Positions 38,537 to 47,964 of a stretch of DNA of 57,137 nt are shown here, in pieces. The stretch's first letter is position 1. Each line of letters opens with the position of its first letter. A program made the translations under genes and the position numbers. The DNA lies in NCBI GenBank assembly GCA_025361065.1, contig JANYAY010000080.1, positions 1 to 57,137 of the forward strand, written 5' to 3'. Origin of the DNA: Deltaproteobacteria bacterium (lineage in GTDB: Bacteria > Desulfobacterota > Syntrophia > Syntrophales > Smithellaceae). The notes beneath the pieces are model-generated. The model was not told where the DNA came from and did no database searches. It saw only the letters and a program-made list of their open reading frames with translations.

Positions 38537-39505
38537 TCAAGATTCAGGCCTGATCATCTTTACTACGCGCCCAGGATTGCCGACAAAAACCGAGAAATCC
38601 GGCACATCTTCGGTAACAACAGTGTTGGCGCCAATAACCGCATGTTTGCCGATCTTAACACCTTCCAGGACAACAACGTTTATCCCGATAAAACTGTGAT
38701 CGCCAATTATAACGGGTTTACCCGGAGAAATGGCCTGGAGCGACACGGGAAGCGCGAGATTACTGTACAGGTGGTTCGCGTCAGAAATAAAGACTCTGTC
38801 GGAAAACAGGACATGCTTCCCTATTTCCACAGAAAGGGCACACGAAATAAAAAAATGATCTCCAATGGCGGTTCCATCGCCGATCTTAAGAAAAGGACTG
38901 CGCGGACCATATATTTTTTTATCAAAATCATGTTTGGCCGCGGGGTAATGCTGTTTGGCATAAAGTTTTAACGCTGAAAAATCGGTTTGCATTATGATTT
39001 TCCCGTATCTACCCAAACTGACCCAATTGCCAATTTGAATATGCTGCGGAGAAATTATGTTCGTCGGCGTTCTTAACTTTGTTTCCGTTCCGAAATAGGC
39101 AAATGAATCTTTCTGCTCTTTGCTGACATTCTCGCCATAATCAGTTATCCAAAGCCTATCCCTGCCCCGCAATTTCTTCATCAATCGATATTTCTTACGC
39201 GACTTATCTATAGATATTTTCCCGTCATTATCTCTACACAACCAGTTCGGCCTCACCACTTCGATTTTTTGTGGAATCGCTAAAACAGCCGCCTTCTTCA
39301 GCTGCGCTAAAATGCTTTCTCTGATTTCATCAATATCAGCTACCCGTACACCGGTAAACTCGACCAATAGTACAGTCTCCCGGACATTCTCATCAACATT
39401 AAAATCTTCAAATACAACAAAATTGTCTTCCTTAAGCTCTTTCATTCTGCCGGATAAAATTGCTCTGATGTCAGATATATTAATATTTTTGCTTGAACCA
39501 GTCAT
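38537..39505 (-). CDS. Apparent fusion: ANL-synthetase C-terminal subdomain-like N-terminus plus hexapeptide acyltransferase
   Basis: Residues about 1-115 ISDIRAILSGRMKELKEDNFVVFEDFNVDENVRETVLLVEFTG...LKKAAVLAIPQKIEVVRPNWLCRDNDGKISIDKSRKKYR; residues about 150-322 are LbH repeats ending FSVFVGNPGRVVKMI. Confidence 0.7.
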   Translation of the reverse strand: MTGSSKNINISDIRAILSGRMKELKEDNFVVFEDFNVDENVRETVLLVEFTGVRVADIDEIRESILAQLKKAAVLAIPQKIEVVRPNWLCRDNDGKISIDKSRKKYRLMKKLRGRDRLWITDYGENVSKEQKDSFAYFGTETKLRTPTNIISPQHIQIGNWVSLGRYGKIIMQTDFSALKLYAKQHYPAAKHDFDKKIYGPRSPFLKIGDGTAIGDHFFISCALSVEIGKHVLFSDRVFISDANHLYSNLALPVSLQAISPGKPVIIGDHSFIGINVVVLEGVKIGKHAVIGANTVVTEDVPDFSVFVGNPGRVVKMIRPES

Positions 39506-39663
39506 GGGCTCCTGTTCGGCATTGTCTTTTCTGGTCCGGGTGCATTATATGCTCGGCAGCTTTCAATTTCCTGTTATCTCCAAAGCAAACATACCCCAGC
39601 ACCAGCCAAACCGCTGTCATTAGTTATTTAACAAAATGTTTATGCTTTAGCTAAAAAAGTGTT

Positions 39664-40830
39664 TTAACCTTCGCATTTTACATTACAGAACTGTTTTTTC
39701 ACCAAGCCGGTAATGTTGATCGTCTTTAATATATTTTTTATATTTTCTGCCGCCGCACCATTACCATGCGGATTGACTGTCTTAGCCAAATTCGCCTGAA
39801 AATCTTTTTCATATAACCGCTGAAATGCTTCCTTAATACTTCCCCTGGTAGGTTCGCAATCGATTACGCTTTCCGCCTTAATTCTCCCTTTTTGTCTATC
39901 GCCGACATTAATTGTCCCGATTTTAAAACTTGGCGCCTCGATTATTCCGCTCGAAGAATTACCAACCACGGCATCCACAAACTGCATTGTGGACAAATAT
40001 TTTAATTGTCCCATTGATGTAAACGCTACAGCTTTTTCATCGTTTTTAAATACAAATTTATCAATCATTTTATTGATTGCCTTACCTCCGGGATCGGCAT
40101 TGGCTTTGGTAAAAATCATCCTGGTGCTCTCCAGCTTATTGATAACGTCCAATAAGCAGCCGAACTGTTTTCTCGTGTCTAACACACTTAATGTCACCGG
40201 ATGGTATGCGACAAGCAAGTTTCGCTCACCGAATTTGAATTGCAATTCTTTTTCCAGCCCCTTTTTGGTCAAAAACCGATTTTTTTTAATGTTATCTAAC
40301 CCGATAGCGCCAAAATTAAATACCCGGTCGGGGCTTTCCCCTAATTGAATCACCCTTTTTCTATATTCTTCCGTGGAGGTAAAATGCAAATGGCTCATTT
40401 TGGTAATGGAATGCCGGAAAGCATCGTCAAACGCACCTTCGGTAATTTCTCCACCATGTAAATGGGCAACCGGTATCTTACTGACCAGAGCGGCGGCGGC
40501 AGCGCTGAATATTTCGAATCTGTCTCCCAAAACAACAATAATATCCGGCTTTAATCTTTCGTAGGCTTCGGCGAAGCTTATTAACGCCAACCCCATAGAT
40601 TTCGCAACGCCCATCGCGGTGTCTGAACTTAAGAGGATCTCCAGTCTCTCGTTTATGGCAAATCCATCTTTTGCGATTTCAGAAAATGTAAGTCCAAACT
40701 CCGGCGACAAATGCATCCCTGTTACTACTAATTGCAGGTTGAGATCAGCATCGTTTTTGATCTCATCCAGCAGAGGCTTCAAAAGACCGTAATCAGACCT
40801 CGATCCCGTTACTACGCAGATATCTCTCAT
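39664..40830 (-). CDS. UDP-N-acetyl sugar 2-epimerase (hydrolysing), NeuC/LegG-like
   Basis: RDICVVTGSRSDYGLLKPLLDEI; LGDRFEIFSAAAAALVSKIPVAHLHGGEITEGAFDDAFRHSITKMSHLHF. Confidence 0.9.
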   Translation of the reverse strand: MRDICVVTGSRSDYGLLKPLLDEIKNDADLNLQLVVTGMHLSPEFGLTFSEIAKDGFAINERLEILLSSDTAMGVAKSMGLALISFAEAYERLKPDIIVVLGDRFEIFSAAAAALVSKIPVAHLHGGEITEGAFDDAFRHSITKMSHLHFTSTEEYRKRVIQLGESPDRVFNFGAIGLDNIKKNRFLTKKGLEKELQFKFGERNLLVAYHPVTLSVLDTRKQFGCLLDVINKLESTRMIFTKANADPGGKAINKMIDKFVFKNDEKAVAFTSMGQLKYLSTMQFVDAVVGNSSSGIIEAPSFKIGTINVGDRQKGRIKAESVIDCEPTRGSIKEAFQRLYEKDFQANLAKTVNPHGNGAAAENIKNILKTINITGLVKKQFCNVKCEG

Positions 40831-40842
40831 TTTGTCGTTTCC

Positions 40843-41013
40843 TCAATTGTGTGCCTGAACTACCCAACCCCAAAGTCCGGTGCCGATGGATCTCTTTGCC
40901 GTTCGTATGCCCGCCTTTAGCAAGGATCCCGGCAATAATTTCTTCGCTTCTTTACCTGTGTGACTGCTGATCAGATTTATCTGCAACAACCTATTATGCT
41001 GGGAACTTGCCAT
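40843..41013 (-). CDS. Small hypothetical ORF (56 aa)
   Basis: My translation MASSQHNRLLQINLISSHTGKEAKKLLPGSLLKAGIRTAKRSIGTGLWGWVVQAHN; AGGA about 6 nt before ATG; fills the neuC-neuB gap. Confidence 0.3.
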   Translation of the reverse strand: MASSQHNRLLQINLISSHTGKEAKKLLPGSLLKAGIRTAKRSIGTGLWGWVVQAHN

Positions 41014-41058
41014 GATTATTCCTGGCAGCCGGCCAGCTCCCGAATTTCGTATAATCGC

Positions 41059-42060
41059 TTATAGCAGATCGTCCTTTTCATAATCTTTTTGCGCTGCCTG
41101 CCCCAATACTTCATCCCAACGCATGGGAGAAATTCCGGTACCGGGACGTTTGGCGGAGATGTTGTCAGCGCTGAACAGTTCGCCCATCTTAATTGGCTGC
41201 GTTGCCACCAGCGACTTGCGTGCAATAAACTTATTTTTTATTTCATTCGGACTGGGATGTTTGATGCCATCACCGAGCGCTTTATCGATATTACGGATCG
41301 CCTGCACCAGCAACTTCAGTTCATCAGGCTCCAGGCTGGATTTGTGGTCGGGACCCGGAAGGTTCCGATTCAGGGTAATATGCTTCTCAATAACAGCGGC
41401 CCCCATCGCCACCGCGGCTATCGAAACTTCGATGCCCTGGGTATGATCCGAATAGCCTACGGCAATCCCGGGAAAAGAGTTTCGGATCGTCAGCATGGCC
41501 TGCAGATTGACATCCTCATACGGAGTCGGGTATTCGGTGCTGCAGTGCAGAACGGTAATGTTTTCCAATGACGTCCCGGCGGCGGTCAATACAGCAAGGG
41601 CATCTTCGATTTCGCCCAAATCGGCCATCCCCGTGGACAGGATCAACCGTTTTTTCAACGCCCCTACCTTCCTTAGATAGGGCAGGTTGGTGATCTCACC
41701 GGACGGTATTTTGAATATTTCCAATCCCAGACGGATCAACAGATCAATGCTCGCCAGGTCGAAAGGTGTTGACAGCAATTGCATTTCTTTGTTCTGGCAA
41801 TACTGCTTCAGCTTTATGTGCGCCTTTTCATCCAGCTCCAGCTTTTTTACCATCTCCAATTGGGATTCATCCGCACCCGTAGTCTCCTTCTGATAATCAG
41901 CTTTTGGTGCATGGAAAGCAATGATTTCCTCGGCCTTGAATGTCTGAAACTTCACCGCATCAACCCCGGCAGCAGCAGCTATATCAATCAGCTGAAACGC
42001 CATTTCCAGACTGCCGTTATGATTAACGCCTGCTTCGGCTATAATAAAGGTTTTATTCAC
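41059..42060 (-). CDS. Nonulosonate synthase, NeuB/LegI-like (probable GTG start)
   Basis: NKTFIIAEAGVNHNGSLEMAFQLIDIAAAAGVDAVKFQTF; GYSDHTQGIEVSIAAVAMGAAVIEKHITLNRNLPGPDHKSSLEP; C-terminal SAF-like domain. ORF opens at 42126. Confidence 0.9.
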   Translation of the reverse strand: MNKTFIIAEAGVNHNGSLEMAFQLIDIAAAAGVDAVKFQTFKAEEIIAFHAPKADYQKETTGADESQLEMVKKLELDEKAHIKLKQYCQNKEMQLLSTPFDLASIDLLIRLGLEIFKIPSGEITNLPYLRKVGALKKRLILSTGMADLGEIEDALAVLTAAGTSLENITVLHCSTEYPTPYEDVNLQAMLTIRNSFPGIAVGYSDHTQGIEVSIAAVAMGAAVIEKHITLNRNLPGPDHKSSLEPDELKLLVQAIRNIDKALGDGIKHPSPNEIKNKFIARKSLVATQPIKMGELFSADNISAKRPGTGISPMRWDEVLGQAAQKDYEKDDLL

Positions 42061-42637
42061 GGTAAAGACTATGTGCCTTAATGAAACTGTTGGAAGGTAT
42101 TGCTGCGCTTTCTGCCACCACCGCACCGCTGCCCAGAAAAGAACCGCTGCCTATTTTAACCCCGCCATTCACAATCGCACCTGTGGAGATATGACAATGA
42201 TCTTCAATCACGGCATCATGTTCCACCAGGGATTTGGTATTGATAATGCAGTTTAAGCCAACCCGCGCACCGGCATTGATCACCGCCTGATGCATTACAA
42301 TGGTGCCCTCAGCAACATAAGCATGGGATGAGACATAGGCCAAAGGTGACTGAATTACTGGAAAACATGCACCCATCTGCCTCAAACCACTGAAAAGCTC
42401 TCTGCGTCGGTGGGGTGATTTAATCTGCCCCAGCGTAATCAGAACGTTGCCGTAGACCCTGGTCAATTCCGGCAAATCCGCATCCGAGCCAATGACAGGA
42501 TATCCCAATATCTTAAGCTGCCTTTTTTCAAGCACATCCACAATGCCAGCGATGGTAAAACGGCCTTCCTGCTCCAGAACATCAATACAGGCGCCACAAT
42601 GTCCTCCGCCGCCAATCAGGATTATTTCTTCTTTCAT
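42053..42637 (-). CDS. Sugar O/N-acyltransferase, NeuD/PglD/LegH-like
   Basis: EIILIGGGGHCGACIDVLEQEGRFTIAGIVD; hexapeptide C-terminus. Confidence 0.88.
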   Translation of the reverse strand: MKEEIILIGGGGHCGACIDVLEQEGRFTIAGIVDVLEKRQLKILGYPVIGSDADLPELTRVYGNVLITLGQIKSPHRRRELFSGLRQMGACFPVIQSPLAYVSSHAYVAEGTIVMHQAVINAGARVGLNCIINTKSLVEHDAVIEDHCHISTGAIVNGGVKIGSGSFLGSGAVVAESAAIPSNSFIKAHSLYRE

Positions 42638-43785
42638 ATACGCACACTGCTGGGGATATTAACCAGTCGTTCTTCCAGCCATTGGGCAACTTCCAGCGAA
42701 GTACTCTGGCACTGCCGATACATGGGAAGATTAGTCATGAGTGTCCAAACCGGCCTTGTCTGGACACCATTTTCCCGGGCATAGGCCAGAAAGCGCTCCT
42801 GTTCCCGGCCATCTTTTAAAACAATAGTATTCAGCCAGTAGTTGGAACGGGCATGCACCGGCTCGGTAATAAAGGGCAGGCCAATCTCTCCCAAAAACAG
42901 CTCATACTTATGCGCGGTATCGCGCTTGTTTGCCAGAACCTTTACAAAGCATTCCATCTGAGCACAGCCCACGGCAGCATTGATGTTGGACATGCGATAA
43001 TTATATCCTATCTGATCATGAACAAAAGCCCACGGATGTGTCTGCCGGGCCGTGGTTGTGAGATGTTTTGCCTTGACGGCAATTGCTTCATCGTTGGTCA
43101 TGATCATTCCGCCACCACCGGTCGTTACCGGCTTATTACCGTTAAAACTTAAAATACCCAGTTCCCCGAAGGTTCCGGTATGCCGCCCTTTGTAAAAACT
43201 GCCCATGGCCTCGGCGGCATCTTCAAGGACCGGTATATGGTATTTTTGGCAAATTTCAACAATCTGATCGATACGCACCGGGTGGCCAAAGGTATGCATA
43301 GGCACGCAGGCGGCGATCTTTCTGCCGGTTATTTTATTGTAACACCTGTCATCTGACTTCAGTACAGTATTATTAACCAGAAAATCATTTAGTTTAGCCG
43401 GATCAAGCCCCAGCGTTGATCGTTCTACATCCACAAACACCGGCTGCGCACTGCAGTAGGAAATCGCATTGGCGGTGGCAACAAAGGTGAGGGGCTGTGT
43501 TATTACCTCATCTCCGGGACCGGTTTCGGCCAGTAGAAGGGCTACATGTAGTGCAGCAGTTCCACTGGAAACAGCAATCGCATACCTGGCGCCGGTGTAT
43601 TGACTTACGGCATTTTCAAAACGACTCACATATTGTCCCACATATGATACATAGGTTGAATCAATGCAGTCGATGAGATACTTTTTTTCATTTCCGGAAA
43701 ATCGCGGCGCATGGAGAGGGACCGGATTCTCCGTTGGGTAAAGGGATTTAATGAAACTAATTATTTGCTCAAATATTATCGACAT
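42634..43785 (-). CDS. LegC-like aminotransferase (DegT/DnrJ/EryC1/StrS family)
   Basis: EKKYLIDCIDSTYVSYVGQYVSRFENAV; LEDAAEAMGSFYKGRHTGTFGELGILSFNGNKPVTTGGGGMI. Confidence 0.88.
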   Translation of the reverse strand: MSIIFEQIISFIKSLYPTENPVPLHAPRFSGNEKKYLIDCIDSTYVSYVGQYVSRFENAVSQYTGARYAIAVSSGTAALHVALLLAETGPGDEVITQPLTFVATANAISYCSAQPVFVDVERSTLGLDPAKLNDFLVNNTVLKSDDRCYNKITGRKIAACVPMHTFGHPVRIDQIVEICQKYHIPVLEDAAEAMGSFYKGRHTGTFGELGILSFNGNKPVTTGGGGMIMTNDEAIAVKAKHLTTTARQTHPWAFVHDQIGYNYRMSNINAAVGCAQMECFVKVLANKRDTAHKYELFLGEIGLPFITEPVHARSNYWLNTIVLKDGREQERFLAYARENGVQTRPVWTLMTNLPMYRQCQSTSLEVAQWLEERLVNIPSSVRI

Positions 43786-44003
43786 TCTCTTGACGGCTCT
43801 CCATGAGAATAAACGGATTGTATTTTAATAATAGCATATGTAATGGGATCAGGAATAGCAATATCCGGTGAAATCTGCAAAACATTAATGCTGTCTGTGT
43901 TTTTCCATCATCCCGGTTTTCTCTTCCCCATGAGAGAAGAGGCAATAACTTTTCCGGCTCATTCCTATTGCCGTTGCACAGGACACGATAAATTAACGGC
44001 AAT

Positions 44004-45380
44004 TTATGCGGTAGATGTCTGCGACTGAGGCTTGAGCAACCAAATGGAAAAAATCACAAATATTCCTTTATAGACAAAATCATGGACAAACGTAAAGTCC
44101 AGGCCCATACCGCTAATCCAGCCATAAAAAAGCGAAGCGACGTAAAAATAGAATAAATAATAACCAAACGAATAAGAAAATTTGAATTTTTTCAGCATTA
44201 TTTTCAACGCCAGCAAAATTAAAAGAAATACTAAAAATGAAAAGTAGCCGAATAGTATCTGACTTTCCGCAAAAACAGTTAACTCCTCGGAATTTGGCCC
44301 CGCACTCTCACCATGATAAACGGTATATATTGCTCTGCTGACCAGAGGCACATCATTAAAAACATCAAACCCTGGAGTCAATAAATCGACAACTGCCATT
44401 AAGTAGTTTCCCAGGTTGACTACTGATCGATAAGTATCATTGGAATACTTTTCTATAAAAAAGTCCAAGAAACCAATCCGGTAAGAGACTCCAGAGAAGA
44501 TAATCGACATATCGTTCAGCCCCTGGGCTAACATATCGGGAATAACACCCAGCATGATTTGCCCGCGCTGATAAAAATTAAACCCTATCCCTAAGAAAAA
44601 CAGGCCGACAGATAAACAGGCCGCAATTATCAAGCCGAGAAGCAAACGTAAGGAAATTTTGAATGATGTCCCGAAAATCACGTTGACAGCAAGAAGCAGG
44701 GCCAGCATGATCTGCAGGATTCCGGATTTACTGCCCGTGTACATAATCGTCAGGATAATTATAGCAAAAAATATTAAAATAATGTTCCGATATTTGGCCA
44801 GGACACTTTTTTCCACACAAAATAGCAAAAGCGCCAACATACCCAATACTGATGTAATGGGAAATATTGCCGATAAAATAGCAAAGAAATTGTTGAGCGT
44901 CGCCTGGTCCAGTTTCCAGTAAAAAATATAATTTATCAGATTTAATGCTATTATTATAAAAGAATACAGCAATATTTTCCTGATAGTCGTCTCCGGGATA
45001 GGCTCAAGATTGCGCTGCGGTATCTTCGGGTTAACTAAAATAATGCAGGCTATTAATATTGAATATTGAAAAGCAAGCACTATTAGACTCGATGAAATAA
45101 CATCCGGATTGACATTCCGTAATATTACATCGCTGACAACAGACTCATTAATTACAAATGGTATTCTGGATATATAAAAGATTACAAATACAATATTTAA
45201 TAATTCCAAAAAGACATTTTTAAATTTAATATTTATAACGATCGCAACAAACGAGATCAGAAGAAGCAGGTATATGGCGTTCTCTGCTGCTGCCAGATAA
45301 CTGCTGTTTATATCCGCTACCAGAAAAATAGCACCGACTGTCAACACAGCCATTAATAAGATGTGGTATATTCTTATCGC
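44004..45380 (-). CDS. O-antigen polymerase-like multi-TM protein (Wzy candidate)
   Basis: Many hydrophobic segments, large periplasmic-like loop; cluster context. ORF opens at 45428; start approximate. Confidence 0.65.
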   Translation of the reverse strand, partial: AIRIYHILLMAVLTVGAIFLVADINSSYLAAAENAIYLLLLISFVAIVINIKFKNVFLELLNIVFVIFYISRIPFVINESVVSDVILRNVNPDVISSSLIVLAFQYSILIACIILVNPKIPQRNLEPIPETTIRKILLYSFIIIALNLINYIFYWKLDQATLNNFFAILSAIFPITSVLGMLALLLFCVEKSVLAKYRNIILIFFAIIILTIMYTGSKSGILQIMLALLLAVNVIFGTSFKISLRLLLGLIIAACLSVGLFFLGIGFNFYQRGQIMLGVIPDMLAQGLNDMSIIFSGVSYRIGFLDFFIEKYSNDTYRSVVNLGNYLMAVVDLLTPGFDVFNDVPLVSRAIYTVYHGESAGPNSEELTVFAESQILFGYFSFLVFLLILLALKIMLKKFKFSYSFGYYLFYFYVASLFYGWISGMGLDFTFVHDFVYKGIFVIFSIWLLKPQSQTSTA

Positions 45381-45582
45381 CATTGCATCCTGTCTGAAAA
45401 AGATTGTAACTGTTTCGTGGCAGTCCAAAGATTCCCAAACCGTTCACTGCACACGGAAGTTATTAGCGACTGCCGCTAAAGGCGCTGCGCGAGCAGCAAT
45501 ATATGATCCGATAAATGCCTTAACGATCACCGCTAACAATTAATATTCTTTTTTCAGTAAGTAAGAATTGATCAGGACAGGC

Positions 45583-46395
45583 TCAATAAATTGCATAGCC
45601 CGGCCAGGTAGCCAGCGCCTTTAAGTAACGCTCTTCAATGAGTTCTTTGTTTTCTCTAAATACAGGATCGCGGCCGGTATGCTTCTGGTAGGTAATAGAG
45701 TTGACAAAATCGCTGGTACCGTCCAGTGTAATTGTTGTGATGTCAATGAACTCTTTTGCTATTGCAAAGAATTCCTTTTGATAATCAGGATGCGCAGTTA
45801 AAACACCATATCCTTTTTCAAAAAAATGCAGGTTCCTGCTGGGCACATGCGTGTAGTCATAGCCTACGAGATAACAATGATCAAACCCCATATATATAGC
45901 TAAAAGAATCGAGGTCGTCAGAGAGCCCTCAAAAGCATTAATGCGCCGCGTAATAAAATCGGCGGGCAGCCGGTCATCGTTAATGTCTCTAAATAAATAT
46001 TTGACGTTCCTGGCCCGCAAAAACGGGTAATTGGAAAGATGCAGAAAAAATTCTTTTTCCGGATATTTTTTTATGATTCCTCTATACGCCCTCATAATGG
46101 GCTCTTTGATAATTATTTTCGCTGGATTGGCTGTTCTGATAATTGGTGAAAAACACCATGGTTCAACAATTACCAAATACATTGCCTGCAGTTTATTAAA
46201 GTCGTTGTGAAAAGGAAGATACCCGCAAGGGATAGTAATTTTATCAGCGAAAGCTGCCAGATCGAACCATTTCAACGATACTCCACCGCCAATCAGATAG
46301 CAGCTCTCACCGCGATGGACATCCTTATATCGATGAATTTTCGCCAGTGTCGGTTTGGCCAAAGGCAATACTAATTTTGCTAATGTGTTTTTCAT
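45583..46395 (-). CDS. Uncharacterised protein, DUF115/Maf- or Cst-like; candidate nonulosonate transferase
   Basis: GESCYLIGGGVSLKWFDLAAF near N-terminus; ILLAIYMGFDHCYLVGYDYTHVPSRNLHFFEKGYG. Confidence 0.5.
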   Translation of the reverse strand: MKNTLAKLVLPLAKPTLAKIHRYKDVHRGESCYLIGGGVSLKWFDLAAFADKITIPCGYLPFHNDFNKLQAMYLVIVEPWCFSPIIRTANPAKIIIKEPIMRAYRGIIKKYPEKEFFLHLSNYPFLRARNVKYLFRDINDDRLPADFITRRINAFEGSLTTSILLAIYMGFDHCYLVGYDYTHVPSRNLHFFEKGYGVLTAHPDYQKEFFAIAKEFIDITTITLDGTSDFVNSITYQKHTGRDPVFRENKELIEERYLKALATWPGYAIY

Positions 46396-46476
46396 GGACT
46401 AAGCTATCCACACCAATTGCCGCCGGAGATATGCTGACGGCACGGCTGTTTTAAAGAATAGGGAAATGATGCCGCC

Positions 46477-47964
46477 TCAACTTTTTCCCGGCAACCGGAA
46501 CTTCCCCAGAACGGCCAGGAAAGTAGACTGTAAGAGCTTGTCTTCCTTGAATAATTTGGCATAATAGATTGTGCCGCCAATAAAGCTCACCAGCAGAATG
46601 GTCAAGGTGGAAGCCGAAAAATACCATTTAACGGCCGCCACAACAATGATTACCGGCAGACAGGTCAGGAAACATTTCAATAAAATAGCAAATATTCTTG
46701 ATAATGGCACACCCACAAAACGAATCATCAACAAACCGAACGTGAAGAACAATAAACCGCTCAGCAAAGAAAGCAAACTCAAAGCCAGATAAATATTCGT
46801 CAGCAACCCGCCGGCAATAATCGCAATAAAACTGATAACAGCGTTCGCGATGTTTATAATGAGGCCAAATTCCTGCTTTTCCAGGACATTCACCAACGCC
46901 AAAGACGGGCCCATTATAAAGCTGATAAATATTGAAAAACTCAGAATTTGACAATAAACACCTGCTTGTGCCCACTTGGCCCCGAAGACGACAGCGAAAA
47001 GGTTATCACCAATAACAGCCAGTACCAGGAAGGCCAGCATTGACAGCCAGGTCATCTGCTTGAAAAGAATTTCCACTATGGAGGCCCGCAAACCTTCCTC
47101 CCGCGCAGCAGCCGCCCTTTGATAAAATATCTCCACTATGGAACTGCCTACAAAAGTCGCTGGCATACTCAGTACGGCAATTCCTAATCCATAATATCCA
47201 ACGGCCGAGGTGGAAAAATAAGATGCAAACAAAAACACTGTCATTAAACCCGAGAGGCGGTTCACGAGTTCAGTCCCCAGATTGTACATGGGAAATTTAC
47301 GATAGCGTTTGATCCCCTGGAACATTTCACGCCAGTTGACACTGCGCTTAAATAATTTCCCGCTCGCCTGCCAAATCCGCCCCCCCAGAATGCCATTCAT
47401 TATCAGGGAACTGATTATTCCACCCATAATTAACGCGCCTGTCGTTGCCAAACCGGCAATCCCAGTGCCAATAATCGCGACTTTGTTGACCACAGCTAAG
47501 GAGATCTTGGAGGCAGCGACACGACCAAACTGTTTGCTACGCACATTCCAAGGCACCAGCGCCAGCTGCAGACCATACAACAATACACTTATCGGGATAA
47601 TCCACAGGTAGAGAAGCAGTTCCGGCGATTTCAGCCAGCGGCACAGCGACTCTGAAGCAAGCCAGTTGAATGGTAAGGTCAGTGCCGCTACCAGCACTGT
47701 AAACCCGAGACAGACGCAGAACATATTGGCAGCGACCTCTTCCTTTTCGGGAAGAACTATTGCACCGTTGTAGCCCATGGTGGCAAATATGCAGATTGGC
47801 ATTAATACGGAACCAAATAAAGTAAATGCGCCATAGACATCCGGGGCATATAATCTAGTCACTATTGGCATTAAAATTATACCGAGAAGCTGCGTAACTA
47901 GTGGGGCGGTGGCCATTTTCAGCACATCCCCGGCAAATGAGCTTTTTTGCTGGTGCATTGTCAT
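46477..47964 (-). CDS. Oligosaccharide flippase (Wzx-like)
   Basis: KMATAPLVTQLLGIILMPIVTRLYAPDVYGAFTLFGSVLMPI: MATE/PST flippase N-terminus and multiple TMs. Confidence 0.85.
   Translation of the reverse strand: MTMHQQKSSFAGDVLKMATAPLVTQLLGIILMPIVTRLYAPDVYGAFTLFGSVLMPICIFATMGYNGAIVLPEKEEVAANMFCVCLGFTVLVAALTLPFNWLASESLCRWLKSPELLLYLWIIPISVLLYGLQLALVPWNVRSKQFGRVAASKISLAVVNKVAIIGTGIAGLATTGALIMGGIISSLIMNGILGGRIWQASGKLFKRSVNWREMFQGIKRYRKFPMYNLGTELVNRLSGLMTVFLFASYFSTSAVGYYGLGIAVLSMPATFVGSSIVEIFYQRAAAAREEGLRASIVEILFKQMTWLSMLAFLVLAVIGDNLFAVVFGAKWAQAGVYCQILSFSIFISFIMGPSLALVNVLEKQEFGLIINIANAVISFIAIIAGGLLTNIYLALSLLSLLSGLLFFTFGLLMIRFVGVPLSRIFAILLKCFLTCLPVIIVVAAVKWYFSASTLTILLVSFIGGTIYYAKLFKEDKLLQSTFLAVLGKFRLPGKS

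Noticed and set aside
28069-43785. Interpretation as a sialic acid (Neu5Ac) pathway
   Set aside because: The LegC-like aminotransferase, PtmA/PtmE-like genes and UDP-diacetylbacillosamine-type epimerase fit a legionaminic-type acid better, though NeuB/NeuC family membership alone does not exclude Neu5Ac.
43786-44003. 77-aa ORF between legC-like and wzy-like genes
   Set aside because: No family resemblance and no convincing ribosome site; treated as intergenic.
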